Origin: Microvirga sp. BSC39 | Lineage (GTDB): Bacteria; Pseudomonadota; Alphaproteobacteria; Rhizobiales; Beijerinckiaceae | DNA: 64,000 nt | Direction of reading: 5' to 3' | NCBI RefSeq assembly: GCF_000739015.1 | Contig: NZ_JPUG01000065.1 | Coordinates: 1-64,000 of the forward strand | Shown here: piece by piece, positions 34,194 through 43,328 of the stretch | Layout: each line of letters starts with the position of its first letter | How positions within the stretch are numbered: the first letter of the stretch is position 1 | Position numbers and translations under genes: made by a program | Notes under the pieces: generated by a model | Databases searched by the model: none | Seen by the model: the letters and a program-made list of their open reading frames with translations, nothing else | Told to the model about the DNA's origin: nothing

Positions 34194-35726
34194 TCATAAG
34201 GGAATGTTGTCGTGCTTCTTCCAGGGCCGCTCCGTTTCCTTGTGGCGCAGCATCGCCAGGGCCCGCGCAATCCGCCGCCGGGTCGAATGCGGCATGATCA
34301 CCTCGTCGATGTAGCCGCGCTCGGCGGCCACGAAGGGTGACATGAAGCGATCCTCGTATTCTTTCGTCCGAGCTGCGATCTTCTCCGCATCGCCGATGTC
34401 TTGGCGGAAGATGATCTCCACCGCGCCCTTGGCGCCCATCACGGCGATCTGGGCGGTGGGCCAGGCGTAGTTCACGTCGCCGCCGATGTGCTTTGAGGCC
34501 ATAACGTCGTAGGCGCCGCCGAAGGCCTTGCGCGTGATGACAGTGACCAGCGGCACGGTAGCTTCGGAATAGGCAAACAGCAGCTTGGCGCCGTGCTTGA
34601 TCAGGCCGCCATATTCCTGCGCCGTGCCCGGCAGGAAGCCCGGAACGTCCTCGAAGGTGACGATGGGGATGTTGAAGGCATCGCAGAAGCGCACAAAACG
34701 GGCTGCTTTTCGGGAGGCATCGGAATCGAGCACGCCGGCCAGCACCATCGGCTGGTTGGCGACAATCCCCACCGTGCGGCCCTCAACGCGCCCAAAGCCC
34801 GTGATGATGTTCTTGGCGTAGACTCCCTGGATCTCGAAGAAATCGGCCTCGTCGACGACCTTCAGGATCAGCTCCTTCATGTCGTAGGGCTTGTTCGGGT
34901 TGTCCGGGATCAGGGTGTCGAGGCTGTTGTCCACCCGGGCCGGATCGTCGAAGCTCGGGATCTCCGGCACGCCGTCCATGTTGTTGGCGGGCAGGAAGTC
35001 AATGAGGCGGCGCACCTGCAGCAGCGCCTCCACGTCGTTGTCGTAGGCACCGTCGGCCACCGATGACTTGGTGGTGTGGACCTTGGCGCCGCCGAGCTCC
35101 TCCGAGGTCACCGTCTCGTTGGTGACGGTCTTCACCACGTCGGGGCCGGTGACGAACATGTAGGAGCGGTCGCGCACCATGAAGATGAAGTCGGTCATGG
35201 CAGGCGAATAGACGTCGCCGCCCGCACACGGGCCCATGATGACCGAGATCTGCGGGATCACCCCTGAGGCGATCACGTTGCGCTTGAACACCTCGCCATA
35301 GCCGCCGAGCGCCGCCACGCCCTCCTGGATGCGGGCGCCGCCGGCATCGAACAGGCCGACGATGGGAGCGCGCATCTTCAGCGCCATGTCCTGGATCTTG
35401 GTGAGCTTCTGGGCATGGGCCTCGGAGAGCGAGCCGCCGAAAACGGTGAAATCCTTGGCGAAGACGAAGATCGTGCGGCCATTGACGGTGCCCCAGCCGG
35501 TCACCACGCCGTCGCCCGGAATCTTGGCCTTGTCCATACCGAAATCGGTGGACCGGTGCTCGACGAACATGTCGAACTCCTCGAAGGAGCCCTTGTCGAG
35601 CAGGAGCTCAATGCGCTCGCGGGCGGTGAGCTTGCCGCGGGCGTGCTGCGCCTCGATGCGCTTTGCGCCGCCGCCGAGGCGGGCCTGCGCGCGCCGCTCC
35701 TCAAGCCGTTCGAGCATGTCTTTCAT
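34194..35726 (-). CDS. pccB: Propionyl-CoA carboxylase beta subunit (carboxyltransferase)
   Basis: Carboxyltransferase subunit partnering PccA. It starts [20 protein letters not shown] and shows [60 protein letters not shown], and in the second half [20 protein letters not shown] and [20 protein letters not shown], all standard PccB text with the oxyanion-forming Gly pairs. The 510-aa length is normal. It is on the same strand as pccA but about 6.3 kb upstream, with the OpgC/SGNH and cysteine synthase-like genes (same strand) and three rightward genes between them. Confidence 0.96.
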   Translation of the reverse strand: MKDMLERLEERRAQARLGGGAKRIEAQHARGKLTARERIELLLDKGSFEEFDMFVEHRSTDFGMDKAKIPGDGVVTGWGTVNGRTIFVFAKDFTVFGGSLSEAHAQKLTKIQDMALKMRAPIVGLFDAGGARIQEGVAALGGYGEVFKRNVIASGVIPQISVIMGPCAGGDVYSPAMTDFIFMVRDRSYMFVTGPDVVKTVTNETVTSEELGGAKVHTTKSSVADGAYDNDVEALLQVRRLIDFLPANNMDGVPEIPSFDDPARVDNSLDTLIPDNPNKPYDMKELILKVVDEADFFEIQGVYAKNIITGFGRVEGRTVGIVANQPMVLAGVLDSDASRKAARFVRFCDAFNIPIVTFEDVPGFLPGTAQEYGGLIKHGAKLLFAYSEATVPLVTVITRKAFGGAYDVMASKHIGGDVNYAWPTAQIAVMGAKGAVEIIFRQDIGDAEKIAARTKEYEDRFMSPFVAAERGYIDEVIMPHSTRRRIARALAMLRHKETERPWKKHDNIPL

Positions 35727-35879
35727 GGCTGGACCCTGACTCCCGGGAAAAATGATCCCCCGCTTAGCACAGCCGTGCCTGTGTCAAAATCCCACTATGG
35801 ATGTGTGCTCCACAGCACTTCACAGACCCATCGGAGCAGGCTAGGAGGTGCATGCTGTTACGTTACAACGGGGCTGAAC

Positions 35880-36254
35880 ATGAACAAGACCAAGCTTGCG
35901 GCTCTCGCCGTGTCCCTCTCGCTCCTGGCGGCCGGCTGCGCCAGCCGCTCTGAGGACGTCGGAGCGGCTTATGTGTCGCCGGTCACCTACCAGAGCTACA
36001 ACTGCAAGGAATTGAGCCTTGAGGCTCAGCGGGTCAGCAGCGCGGCTGCCGCCGCTGCAGGCGCCCAGGACTCCCAGCGGACCAAGGATGCGGTCGCCAC
36101 CACTGCCGCCGTCGTCATCTTCTGGCCAGCCGCCTTCCTCGTGGGCGGCGACAATGCCAAGACGGCCGAACTCGCCAACCTGAAGGGGCAGATGCAGGCC
36201 ATCGAGGCTGCTTCGATCCAGAAGAAGTGCGGAATCAGCTTCCAGCGCGCCTGA
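35880..36254 (+). CDS. Conserved lipoprotein, 124 aa
   Basis: Lipobox LLAAGC (Cys at 20) after MNKTKLAALAVSLSLLA. The mature part reads VSPVTYQSYNCKELSLEAQR, then an Ala-rich helix, a hydrophobic segment TAAVVIFWPAAFLVGGDNAK that may insert in or lie on a membrane, and a C-terminal helix LANLKGQMQAIEAASIQKKC. Two mature cysteines (in YNCKEL and KKCGIS) could pair. Similar small lipoproteins are common in Rhizobiales, with no function I know of. The open frame extends far upstream on the opposite side of pccB; the signal peptide fixes the start at 35880. Confidence 0.8.
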   Translation: MNKTKLAALAVSLSLLAAGCASRSEDVGAAYVSPVTYQSYNCKELSLEAQRVSSAAAAAAGAQDSQRTKDAVATTAAVVIFWPAAFLVGGDNAKTAELANLKGQMQAIEAASIQKKCGISFQRA

Positions 36255-36269
36255 TTTCCAACGAAATGA

Positions 36270-36302
36270 GCCGCCGGTGCCTGTCGCGCCGGCGGCTTTT
36301 TC
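36270..36302 (+). terminator. Intrinsic terminator after lipoprotein gene
   Basis: Stem gccgccgg / ccggcggc with an 11-nt loop, then five T residues, 15 bp past the stop. The T-run runs into the stop of the convergent ATP12 gene. Confidence 0.88.
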
Positions 36303-37084
36303 TATGACTGCGTCAGGCGATAGACCAGAGACGCGGCCCTGAAATCGGCCTCGCGCCGACGGCGGCGCTCCATGGCCTCGTAATCCTCGCCCCAGACGCT
36401 CTCCTGATAGGCCTCGTCCACATGGGCGGCGGCCCAGGCCTGGTCCACATCGAGCTGCCGGGCTGCATGGGCGAGCGCGATCAGCACCGAGCCGGACAGG
36501 GTCGTCATGACATGCAGGGCGGCGAGCGCGAACGGCGATCCGATCTGCTCGATGGCCCTGCGCATGGCCGCGACCGCCTCTTCCGGCTGCGTCACATGCA
36601 TCACGCCTTCACCCAAGGTAAAGCGCGCGCCATGGGCATCCCTGGCCCAGTCGAGGACGGGGCTCCAAGCAGCATCCTGGGACTTGGCGAGGCGCTCGGG
36701 CTCGCCGGCCCGGTAATAGATGAGGTCCGACCCCGCATAGCGGACGAGATCGTCGATCACCTCGGCCTTTCGAGGCGCAACCCCGTCGATGGCGGAGTTG
36801 ACGATGCGGGTGACCGGCATGGTGGACGGGTCGATCTCGCTCCCCTGCCCCTGCCATTCCTCCGCCAGGGCTTCCGCCAGCGCCCGGGTGGGCACGGCCA
36901 GGGCCTGCTTGCTCGGCGTCTTCGCCGTTCGGCCATCGAGCGTGAGATGGAACAGGCCATCCCGCTCCTCGACCCCGGCCTCCTTGTAGAAGCGCTTCGG
37001 CAGGGTTGGCTTCATGCCGGCCTGGGCGGCCCGCATGGGGTTGGGTTCCTCGGCTGAGGGGAACCAGTCGCGTGAGTCTGTCAT
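36302..37084 (-). CDS. ATP12 family F1-ATP synthase assembly chaperone
   Basis: Bacterial homologue of mitochondrial ATP12, which helps assemble the F1 alpha subunit and is typical of Alphaproteobacteria. Recognisable text: KRFYKEAGVEERDGLFHLTL, DGRTAKTPSKQALAVPTRAL, AEALAEEWQGQGSEIDPSTM, PVTRIVNSAIDG, LVRYAGSDLIYYRAGEP and ATLSGS-type MTTLSGSVLIALAHAARQLD, with the final WGEDYEAMERRRRREADF. The 260-aa length is normal. Cytoplasmic. It is transcribed alone and divides the pcc region from the glucan locus. Confidence 0.94.
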   Translation of the reverse strand: MTDSRDWFPSAEEPNPMRAAQAGMKPTLPKRFYKEAGVEERDGLFHLTLDGRTAKTPSKQALAVPTRALAEALAEEWQGQGSEIDPSTMPVTRIVNSAIDGVAPRKAEVIDDLVRYAGSDLIYYRAGEPERLAKSQDAAWSPVLDWARDAHGARFTLGEGVMHVTQPEEAVAAMRRAIEQIGSPFALAALHVMTTLSGSVLIALAHAARQLDVDQAWAAAHVDEAYQESVWGEDYEAMERRRRREADFRAASLVYRLTQS

Positions 37085-37160
37085 GGGGCGAAAATAGTCG
37101 CTCCCGCAGCCATGTGCGAGGGATGCCGCGAAAATTCCTGAGGGTTGAGGCGTAACCCGC

Positions 37161-40100
37161 CTACCACCGGACCCTCAGTTCCCCTCCCACGGACCAGCGG
37201 CTGAACGGCTCGTCGTCCCGTCCGGCATCGAAGTTGCCGTCGTCCTCCGACGACCGTGCATAGGAGACAAGGTGGCTTGCGTAGAGGGCGAAGGTCGCCT
37301 GCGAGGTGAAGTCGTAGTTCAGGCGCGCCGAGGCATAGGACACGAAGCCCCCTTCTCCGGGCTCGCTCCAGCCGTATCCCGCAGCCCCCTGAAGATCGAA
37401 CCACCATCTATCCGCCAAAGGGCCGTAGAAATGGACGCTTGCCTCCAGGGACTGGTAGCGCTCGGGATTCCAGTACCCGTTGTCGACGACCTCCGCGAAG
37501 TCGAAGGCCGTGTAGCGCGCACCCAGCCAGAAATACGGATTGGCCGTGAACCGCTTGGCGAACTCGACCTGCCCCCAGGCGCGCTCATTGCCGTCGGAAT
37601 AGTGGCTGTAGATTGCCTGAGCGGTGAACCGGGTCGCGTTGTCAGGGGTTACGAGAACCTTGAGGCCGACATCATTCGCCAGAACATCGTTCACGATCGA
37701 GCGGGTGTTCTCGTCCGCGTAGCGCCGCACCAAGTTCAGGTCGAACCGGAGCAGATCGGACGGGATCAGGCTCAAGGTCGTATCATGGGTCAGCGTGACG
37801 TCCTGATCTTCATCCCCGTCGGGACGATTGCGCCGCGACTCGTCCTCGAAATTCAGGAAGATCGATGACTTGAGCTCCACATGGTCGCCAAACCTGTGCT
37901 GGCCCGCGATGCCGATGCTGGACATGTCGACGCTCGGGAAATCATCACCCCGATAGCGCATGAAACGGGCCTGAGGCCCGAACTTCGTCAGGCCGCCGTT
38001 GAAGGTCAGTTCGTGCGAGGCCTGCAGCGACCAGATCGCGAGATCGTCCGAACGGCGGGCATACCAGCTTTCGATGCGGCTCAAAGGCCGGCGTTCCTGA
38101 TAGAGCTGATCGAGAAGCGCCAGGGCGCCGGCATCACCGGGCTTCTGCGCCAGGACAGCCTTAGCGTAATCCTCGGAGAGATCCGGCCGCCCCATCTCCC
38201 GCCGTGCCTGGGCGGCGATGAAGAGCGTGGCGGGATTCCGGTCGCCGCTGGCGAGAAGAGGCTCGAGCCGGGCAAGAGCTGCCCGAGGCAGCCCCATGGA
38301 TCTCTCGGCCGTCGCAGCGCCGCGGATTGCCTCCACATTATTGGGCTGTAACGAGAGAACCACCTCGAAGTCGACCAGGGCCTCCCTGTGTTCCGTGATG
38401 TCGTTGAGGGCGTTGCCGCGCCCGATAAGAGCATCGATGTCACTGGCGTTCGACGTGAGGATCTCGCTGAAAACCGGAATCGCGAGCTTCTGCTGGCCGC
38501 TCCAGGCGAATGCGCGGGCAAGCCCGAGCTGGGCGTCCCGCCTCTCCTGCGTGTTCAGGTCACCGCGCTGAAGCACCTCTTGGAAGAGCGGGATGGCTCT
38601 CAAGGGCTGGCCTGCATAGAGCACCTGCTCGGCATATTCCCGCAGCAGCTCCCGGCGGCGCCCCGGCATGACGGCTAAAGCGCGCTCGAAGAGGTTTACC
38701 GCTTCCGCGTTGCGGGTCTGCCCAGCGGCCTGGCGCGCGGCACCGACGAGCGCATCCGAGAACGCCTTGCGGGTCTCCTCGTCGCGCGGGTTCTCCCGGA
38801 ACAGGGGCTGCCAGGCGGCGATGGCCTCGCGGAACTGATTGCTCCAGAGGAGTGCGAAGGCAAGGCCGCGCCGCACGCGCCGGCGCTCCGCCTCGGGACG
38901 CTGGCCATCCCGCAGGGCTTCCCGGTACAGAGGCACCGCACCTGCCGGATTGCCCGAATAGGCGACCTGATCGGCGTATTCGGGCAGCAGCTCTTGCCGT
39001 CGCTGCGGAGCGGTCTCGATGGCTCTCCGGAAGAAGGAAGCGGCATCGGCGTTGCGGGTGCGCTCGGCGGATTGACGGGCTGCCCCCACATAGGCGTCGG
39101 AGAGCGTCTTGCGTGCCTCCGCATCGCTCCAGTCAGCCTGCAGGATGTCGCCCCAAGCCTCGATCGCGGGTTGGAACTGGCTGCTCCACAGCAGGGCGAA
39201 CGCCAATGCGCGGGTTGCCTGCTGACGCTCCGCTGGCGGGAGGTCCCGGCGGGCGAGAACCTCGCGGTAGACGAGAACGGCCCTGCCCGGTTCTCCGGAG
39301 AAGGCGAGCTGGTCGGCATACTCGCGACCGATCTGTGCTCGCTTCGACGGATCGAGCGCAATCGCTCTCTCGAAAAGTGAAGCCGCTTCTTTGTTTGCGC
39401 CCCGTCCTGCCGCCTCTCGGGCCGACGCGATGGCTGCGTCGGCAGGTGAAGCTGGAGCAGCGGCAGGCGCTTGAGACGGCGTTGTTGATGGAACTGGCTG
39501 GGGAGGCTGCCCCGCCTGTGCACGGCCCCTCTCGGCGCCGCCTCGGGCTTCTGCCAGTCCCTGCCGAACCTGAGCGTCGTCCGGAGAACCCCGGAGCACA
39601 TCCTCAAGGGCTGCGACGGCAGCCGGAAACTGGCCGCTCCACAGGAGCGCGAAAGCCAAGCCCCGCCTCAGGCGGCGCTGCTGGTCCTCGGGTCGACTGC
39701 CGTCCCGAATGGCTTCACGGTAAAGCGGCACGGCCTGATCCGGCTGGCCGGCATAGGCGGTCTGATCGGCGAGTTCCGGCAGCAGTTCCTGGCGGCGCTG
39801 TGGGGCTGTCTCGATGGCTCGGCCGAAAAGCGTCCTGGCATTCGCATTGTCAGAGCGTTCGCCGGCCTGCCGGGCTGCTCCAACCAGGGCATCGGACAAA
39901 GCCTTCCCGGCTTCGTCGCTGCCGGAATCAGCCCTCAGGCGAGCTTCCCAGGCCGGAATCGCCTCCTGGAATCGGCTGCTCCACAGGAGAGCGAAGGCCA
40001 GCCCCCGCTCCGCCCGTTCCCGGTTTTCAGCATCGAGAGTGGGATCGGTCAGGCGCTCACGATAGAGCGGCACGGCATCGGCCGGGCGGCCCGAATAGGC

Positions 40101-40334
40101 GACCTGATCCGCATATTCGAGCAGCAGCTCGTTTCGGCGCTCCGGTGCAAGATTGATGGCCTGCTCGAAAAGACGAGCGGCCTCCCGGTTGTCGTTAGTG
40201 GAGGCGGCCTGGCGAGCCTGCTCCAGCAGTTCCTGGGCGGATTGCGCCAGCGAAGGCAACGTGCTCAGCCCGAGTCCACAAAGGAAAGCGAGGCTTGCGA
40301 ACCGGATACGAAGGGCAAGCCTACGCTGATGCAT
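37161..40334 (-). CDS. BcsC-like TPR outer-membrane export protein, 1057 aa
   Basis: A signal peptide (about 1-31, ending SLAQS) leads to a very long repeat region. Five units of about 110-200 residues can be seen, each starting with a phrase like EAARLFEQAINLAPERR or FFRRAIETAPQRR, then ELLPEYADQVAYSGNPAGAV and RRGLAFALLWSNQFREAIAA. More ordinary TPRs follow (about 600-760). The last 285 residues (from IESWYARRSDDLAIWSLQAS) alternate like beta-strands and end with GGELRVRW, an outer-membrane barrel. This layout is that of BcsC and related polysaccharide exporters. It diverges from a BcsA-like synthase gene 180 bp away, so a role in exporting that polymer is likely. A Pro/Ala/Gln-rich hinge sits near 275-300. 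Confidence 0.85.
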   Translation of the reverse strand: MHQRRLALRIRFASLAFLCGLGLSTLPSLAQSAQELLEQARQAASTNDNREAARLFEQAINLAPERRNELLLEYADQVAYSGRPADAVPLYRERLTDPTLDAENRERAERGLAFALLWSSRFQEAIPAWEARLRADSGSDEAGKALSDALVGAARQAGERSDNANARTLFGRAIETAPQRRQELLPELADQTAYAGQPDQAVPLYREAIRDGSRPEDQQRRLRRGLAFALLWSGQFPAAVAALEDVLRGSPDDAQVRQGLAEARGGAERGRAQAGQPPQPVPSTTPSQAPAAAPASPADAAIASAREAAGRGANKEAASLFERAIALDPSKRAQIGREYADQLAFSGEPGRAVLVYREVLARRDLPPAERQQATRALAFALLWSSQFQPAIEAWGDILQADWSDAEARKTLSDAYVGAARQSAERTRNADAASFFRRAIETAPQRRQELLPEYADQVAYSGNPAGAVPLYREALRDGQRPEAERRRVRRGLAFALLWSNQFREAIAAWQPLFRENPRDEETRKAFSDALVGAARQAAGQTRNAEAVNLFERALAVMPGRRRELLREYAEQVLYAGQPLRAIPLFQEVLQRGDLNTQERRDAQLGLARAFAWSGQQKLAIPVFSEILTSNASDIDALIGRGNALNDITEHREALVDFEVVLSLQPNNVEAIRGAATAERSMGLPRAALARLEPLLASGDRNPATLFIAAQARREMGRPDLSEDYAKAVLAQKPGDAGALALLDQLYQERRPLSRIESWYARRSDDLAIWSLQASHELTFNGGLTKFGPQARFMRYRGDDFPSVDMSSIGIAGQHRFGDHVELKSSIFLNFEDESRRNRPDGDEDQDVTLTHDTTLSLIPSDLLRFDLNLVRRYADENTRSIVNDVLANDVGLKVLVTPDNATRFTAQAIYSHYSDGNERAWGQVEFAKRFTANPYFWLGARYTAFDFAEVVDNGYWNPERYQSLEASVHFYGPLADRWWFDLQGAAGYGWSEPGEGGFVSYASARLNYDFTSQATFALYASHLVSYARSSEDDGNFDAGRDDEPFSRWSVGGELRVRW

Positions 40335-40514
40335 CGTCTGAGAATCTCGAATCAGAACTTCGGGAGAGGCAGTATCTGGATTTTGCGCTTATGACGGGTA
40401 AAGATCGAATTCGGCGACAGCATCGCCTCGCCTAACTTTCTTTCCCAGAAAATAACCTACTTTCTTCCCTGAACCAGAGGCCCCGCCCTTAAACTTTGTT
40501 TGGAGACGTCCTGC
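40335..40514. promoter_or_regulatory. Divergent promoter region of the glucan locus
   Basis: 180 bp between the divergent start codons of the BcsC-like and glycosyltransferase genes. It is lower in GC than its flanks, with runs such as cttatgacgggtaaagatcg and aaataacctactttcttccc. Promoters for both genes must lie here or overlap the coding ends. I cannot define a binding site. Confidence 0.45.
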
Positions 40515-42365
40515 TTGCCCCGCCCTTCCTCCCGTTTCCAAACGCAAGTGCCTTGGACTCCACTGCCGTACTCGCCTCTGCATGAAACAATATGGCAGTT
40601 TCTCTGCGTCGCCAGCCTTGTCTTTGGAACTTGGTACATCGGCTGGCGATGGGTCGCCTCGATCAACTATGACGCCCTGTGGTTTGCAATTCCGCTGCTG
40701 ATTGCGGAAACGGGCTCCTTCATTGGTCTCGTTCTCTTCACGGTGAACCTCTGGTCGGCGAAATCGCCGGTTCCCGGCCGTCTTCCGGCGAGTATCCGTG
40801 ATTGCATTGACGATCCGGACACGCCCGACCGCCCGCTCGCAATCGACGTCTTCTTTGCCACCTACAGCGAAGATCCCGAACTCGTGCGCCTTGGACTGCA
40901 GGACGCCAAGAAGCTCACCTATCCTCACCCGATCAACCTGCAGGTTCACGTGCTGGATGACGGCAAGCGGCCGGCCATGGAGGCCGTGGCACGAGAGGAA
41001 GGGGCAAACTACATCACCCGCTCGGACAATGTCGGGTTCAAGGCCGGTAACCTGAGAAACGCCATGGCCGCGACATCAGGCGACTTCATTCTCATCTGTG
41101 ATGCGGACATGCGGCCCTTTCCGACCTTTCTGGAGGAAACCCTCGGCTACTTCCGCGACCCGAAAGTGGCCTGGGTCCAGACCCCGCAATGGTTCTATGA
41201 CGTTCCGCCGGGCGTACCTCTGCCAGCGGCACTCGGAAAATGGCTCGGAGGCGTCGGGCGCGGCTTCGGACGAGCCTTCGAGCGGGTCTTCGGCCCCGTT
41301 CAGATCGGGCAAGACCCCTTTGCGAACGACCCGCAGCTCTTCTTCGACGTCATCCTGCGCCGGCGGAACTGGGCCAATGCCAGCTTCTGCTGCGGGGCCG
41401 GGTCGATCCACCGACGGGAGGCCGTCATGGAGGCTGCGCTGCGGCAATGGTCCGATCAGGTCGCTGCTGCCGCCGGGCGCAACGAAAGGGCTGCCCGCCA
41501 GATCACCGGCGAGGAGGCAATCTCCGGTTCGATCAGCGACGTCATGCGCTGGCAAAGTGCGCTCGAGGAGGAATTCCAACCCTACAAGTTCCACGTCTCG
41601 GAAGACATCTACACCTCCATCGTGCTGCACAGCGACAGAGAGCGAGGGTGGAAGTCCGTGCTTCATCCCGTCGTCCAGGCCAAGATGCTTTCTCCGAACG
41701 ACCTTCTGAGCTGGACCATCCAACGATTCAAGTATGCGGGCGGCACACTGGATATCCTCGCACACGACAATCCACTCCTCCGGCGGGGGCTGACGCTGCC
41801 GCAGAAGCTCATGTATGGATCGACGTTTTATTCCTATCTGGCGCCCCTGTGGAATATCGTCTTTCTCTTCTCCCCCATCGTCTTTCTGTTTTCCGGTGTC
41901 GCACCAGTCGCGGGCTATTCGCTAGATTTCTTCGTTCACATCGCACCGTTCCTGCTCTTCAATGAGCTGTCGCAACTGGTGGCCATGTGGGGCAATTCCA
42001 ACTCGAAGGGACGTGCCTGGTATCTCGCCATGTTCCCGCTGAACCTTCAGGCACTCTGGGCCGTCGTCCGTGGACGCAAGATCTCATTTCCCGTTACCCC
42101 AAAGGACCGCCAGATCGGCTCCTATCCCCGTCTGGTGAAATGGCAGATCACCCTCGTGGTATTGACGCTCTCAGGTCTCATCTGGGGCTGGGTGTCCTTC
42201 ACTCTCGGACGCGAGGGCTATACGCTGGGAGCCATGATCGCCAACACCCTGTGGGGGACCAGCAATGCCCTTTCGATGGCACCTATGATCCGGGCCGCCT
42301 TTTGGCAGCCAGACCCCGTTTATGAGGCGGCCATCGTCGAAGGCCCGCTCGCCGCACAGCAGTAA
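40515..42365 (+). CDS. BcsA-like processive glycosyltransferase (GT2), no PilZ domain
   Basis: Membrane beta-glycan synthase. Two N-terminal helices (about 25-50 and 58-80) precede the GT domain: IDVFFATYSEDPELVRL, VHVLDDGKRPAMEA (first Asp), ILICDADMRPFPTFLEETLG (DxD), FCCGAGSIHRREAV, and HVSEDIYTSIVLHS (catalytic base Asp). The BcsA QxxRW motif is here WTIQRFKYAGG, with Lys and Tyr for Arg and Trp. Four or five C-terminal helices surround a BcsA-type gating loop (ISFPVTPKDRQ, pattern FxVTxK). The protein ends soon after, so the c-di-GMP-binding PilZ domain is absent. TTG at 40515 is placed 9 nt after GGAG; TTG at 40500 is less well placed. Cellulose, mixed-linkage glucan or another beta-glycan are all possible products. 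Confidence 0.88.
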   Translation: MPRPSSRFQTQVPWTPLPYSPLHETIWQFLCVASLVFGTWYIGWRWVASINYDALWFAIPLLIAETGSFIGLVLFTVNLWSAKSPVPGRLPASIRDCIDDPDTPDRPLAIDVFFATYSEDPELVRLGLQDAKKLTYPHPINLQVHVLDDGKRPAMEAVAREEGANYITRSDNVGFKAGNLRNAMAATSGDFILICDADMRPFPTFLEETLGYFRDPKVAWVQTPQWFYDVPPGVPLPAALGKWLGGVGRGFGRAFERVFGPVQIGQDPFANDPQLFFDVILRRRNWANASFCCGAGSIHRREAVMEAALRQWSDQVAAAAGRNERAARQITGEEAISGSISDVMRWQSALEEEFQPYKFHVSEDIYTSIVLHSDRERGWKSVLHPVVQAKMLSPNDLLSWTIQRFKYAGGTLDILAHDNPLLRRGLTLPQKLMYGSTFYSYLAPLWNIVFLFSPIVFLFSGVAPVAGYSLDFFVHIAPFLLFNELSQLVAMWGNSNSKGRAWYLAMFPLNLQALWAVVRGRKISFPVTPKDRQIGSYPRLVKWQITLVVLTLSGLIWGWVSFTLGREGYTLGAMIANTLWGTSNALSMAPMIRAAFWQPDPVYEAAIVEGPLAAQQ

Positions 42366-42394
42366 GACGTTCAGTTGCATACGGAGACGAACAG

Positions 42395-42859
42395 TTGGGT
42401 TTCAGAACAGGCCTTCTCAACGCGCGAGGCCAGATCACCTTCATCGTTGCGTTGGCCCTCTCGACCGGGTTCATCATCTATCTCGAGACGCTCGACACCG
42501 AAGAACGGGTCCAGGGCCGCGTCGCGACTGAGCTCGCGCGCCAGAGGAATGCGCCGCCCAGTATCCTGCCCGCAATCGACGCGAGGGTGAGAGCCAACCT
42601 GCAAAAGTCCGAAGAGGCTTATGCCTCCGGCTCCGGTCTGGCTGCGAACCGGGCGGCGCTGCTTGTTTCCCTTGCTTCCGCCGTGCAACTCGGCATCCTG
42701 AAGCCGGAGGATGGTCTGACGCGGACCCAGAGAGTCCTTGCCGACATGGAACGTCAGACAGGCGAGGTCACCCCCGTGCTCGTCTCCGCCCTGGGAGCCG
42801 CGGCGGTCGCTTTCCCTTCCCTGCAGGACAGGATAGCGGGCTTGGCTTCAGCCCCTTAG
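42395..42859 (+). CDS. Unknown single-pass membrane protein in the glucan locus, 154 aa
   Basis: Not recognised. One N-terminal membrane helix (ITFIVALALSTGFIIYLETL, about 14-33) anchors a mostly helical domain with LPAIDARVRANLQKSEEAYA and AALLVSLASAVQLGILKPED followed by Ala-rich helices near the end. N-in topology with the domain in the periplasm is likely. The start is TTG with ACGGAGAC 7 nt upstream. It begins 29 bp after the glycosyltransferase gene on the same strand, so it is very probably in its operon, perhaps as an accessory of the synthase. Its stop overlaps the stop of the convergent RsbW-like gene by 4 bp. Confidence 0.75.
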   Translation: MGFRTGLLNARGQITFIVALALSTGFIIYLETLDTEERVQGRVATELARQRNAPPSILPAIDARVRANLQKSEEAYASGSGLAANRAALLVSLASAVQLGILKPEDGLTRTQRVLADMERQTGEVTPVLVSALGAAAVAFPSLQDRIAGLASAP

Positions 42860-43296
42860 GTTCGGGCTGCGATCCGCTTGATCATGCGCAGGCGGTTCTC
42901 GGATTCGCTCGAATGATACTCGACCTCATCCATGTTCATGCGGATGAGCGCCAGACCCATGCCCCCTTCGGGAATATTGGCGATGTCGGTCTCGTCGAAG
43001 GTGAAGGTGTCCTCCGAAGGCTTGTCGAGCACCTGAGTGGGCATGGGGGGAGCATGATCGATGATCTCGATCACGACCTGATCCGCCTGAAGCCCGACCG
43101 CCACTTGGACGTCCTTGCCACGCTCTCCATGGTACCCATGCTTGATGACGTTGTTGATGGCCTCCACGAGGCTGAGTTCCACCGCGTCCTGATCCTCCGG
43201 ACTCAGCAGATCCTCGCACAGGGCCCGAACCGCGCGGGCAAGGAGCGACACCTTGTCGAGGTCGCTGTCGATTGAGAGGCTGATGGAGGAAACCAT
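42856..43296 (-). CDS. RsbW-like serine kinase / anti-sigma-type ATP-binding protein
   Basis: 146-aa HATPase_c_2 protein of the RsbW/SpoIIAB class. The N-box is ELSLVEAINNVIKHGYHGER (Glu and Asn for ATP and Mg), the G1 region is VVIEIIDHAPPM, and the G2 loop is IPEGGMGLALIRMNMDEVEY. In partner switches such kinases bind and phosphorylate a STAS protein and bind an output protein, often a sigma factor. It is the last gene of a leftward operon SpoIIE-type phosphatase / STAS / kinase, 32 bp after the STAS gene. No sigma factor gene is seen nearby, so the output is open. Confidence 0.92.
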   Translation of the reverse strand: MVSSISLSIDSDLDKVSLLARAVRALCEDLLSPEDQDAVELSLVEAINNVIKHGYHGERGKDVQVAVGLQADQVVIEIIDHAPPMPTQVLDKPSEDTFTFDETDIANIPEGGMGLALIRMNMDEVEYHSSESENRLRMIKRIAART

Positions 43297-43328
43297 CGTG
43301 GCTCTTTCTGCGCTCTGGCGGCGGGGGA

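Noticed and set aside
38852-40156. 434-codon frame antisense to the TPR exporter
   Set aside because: It repeats only because the gene beneath it repeats; no start signal or domain is seen.
37161-40334. The region as a standard bcs cellulose operon
   Set aside because: No BcsB, BcsD or GH8 gene is present, the synthase lacks PilZ, and its QxxRW motif is altered, so I do not name it bcs.
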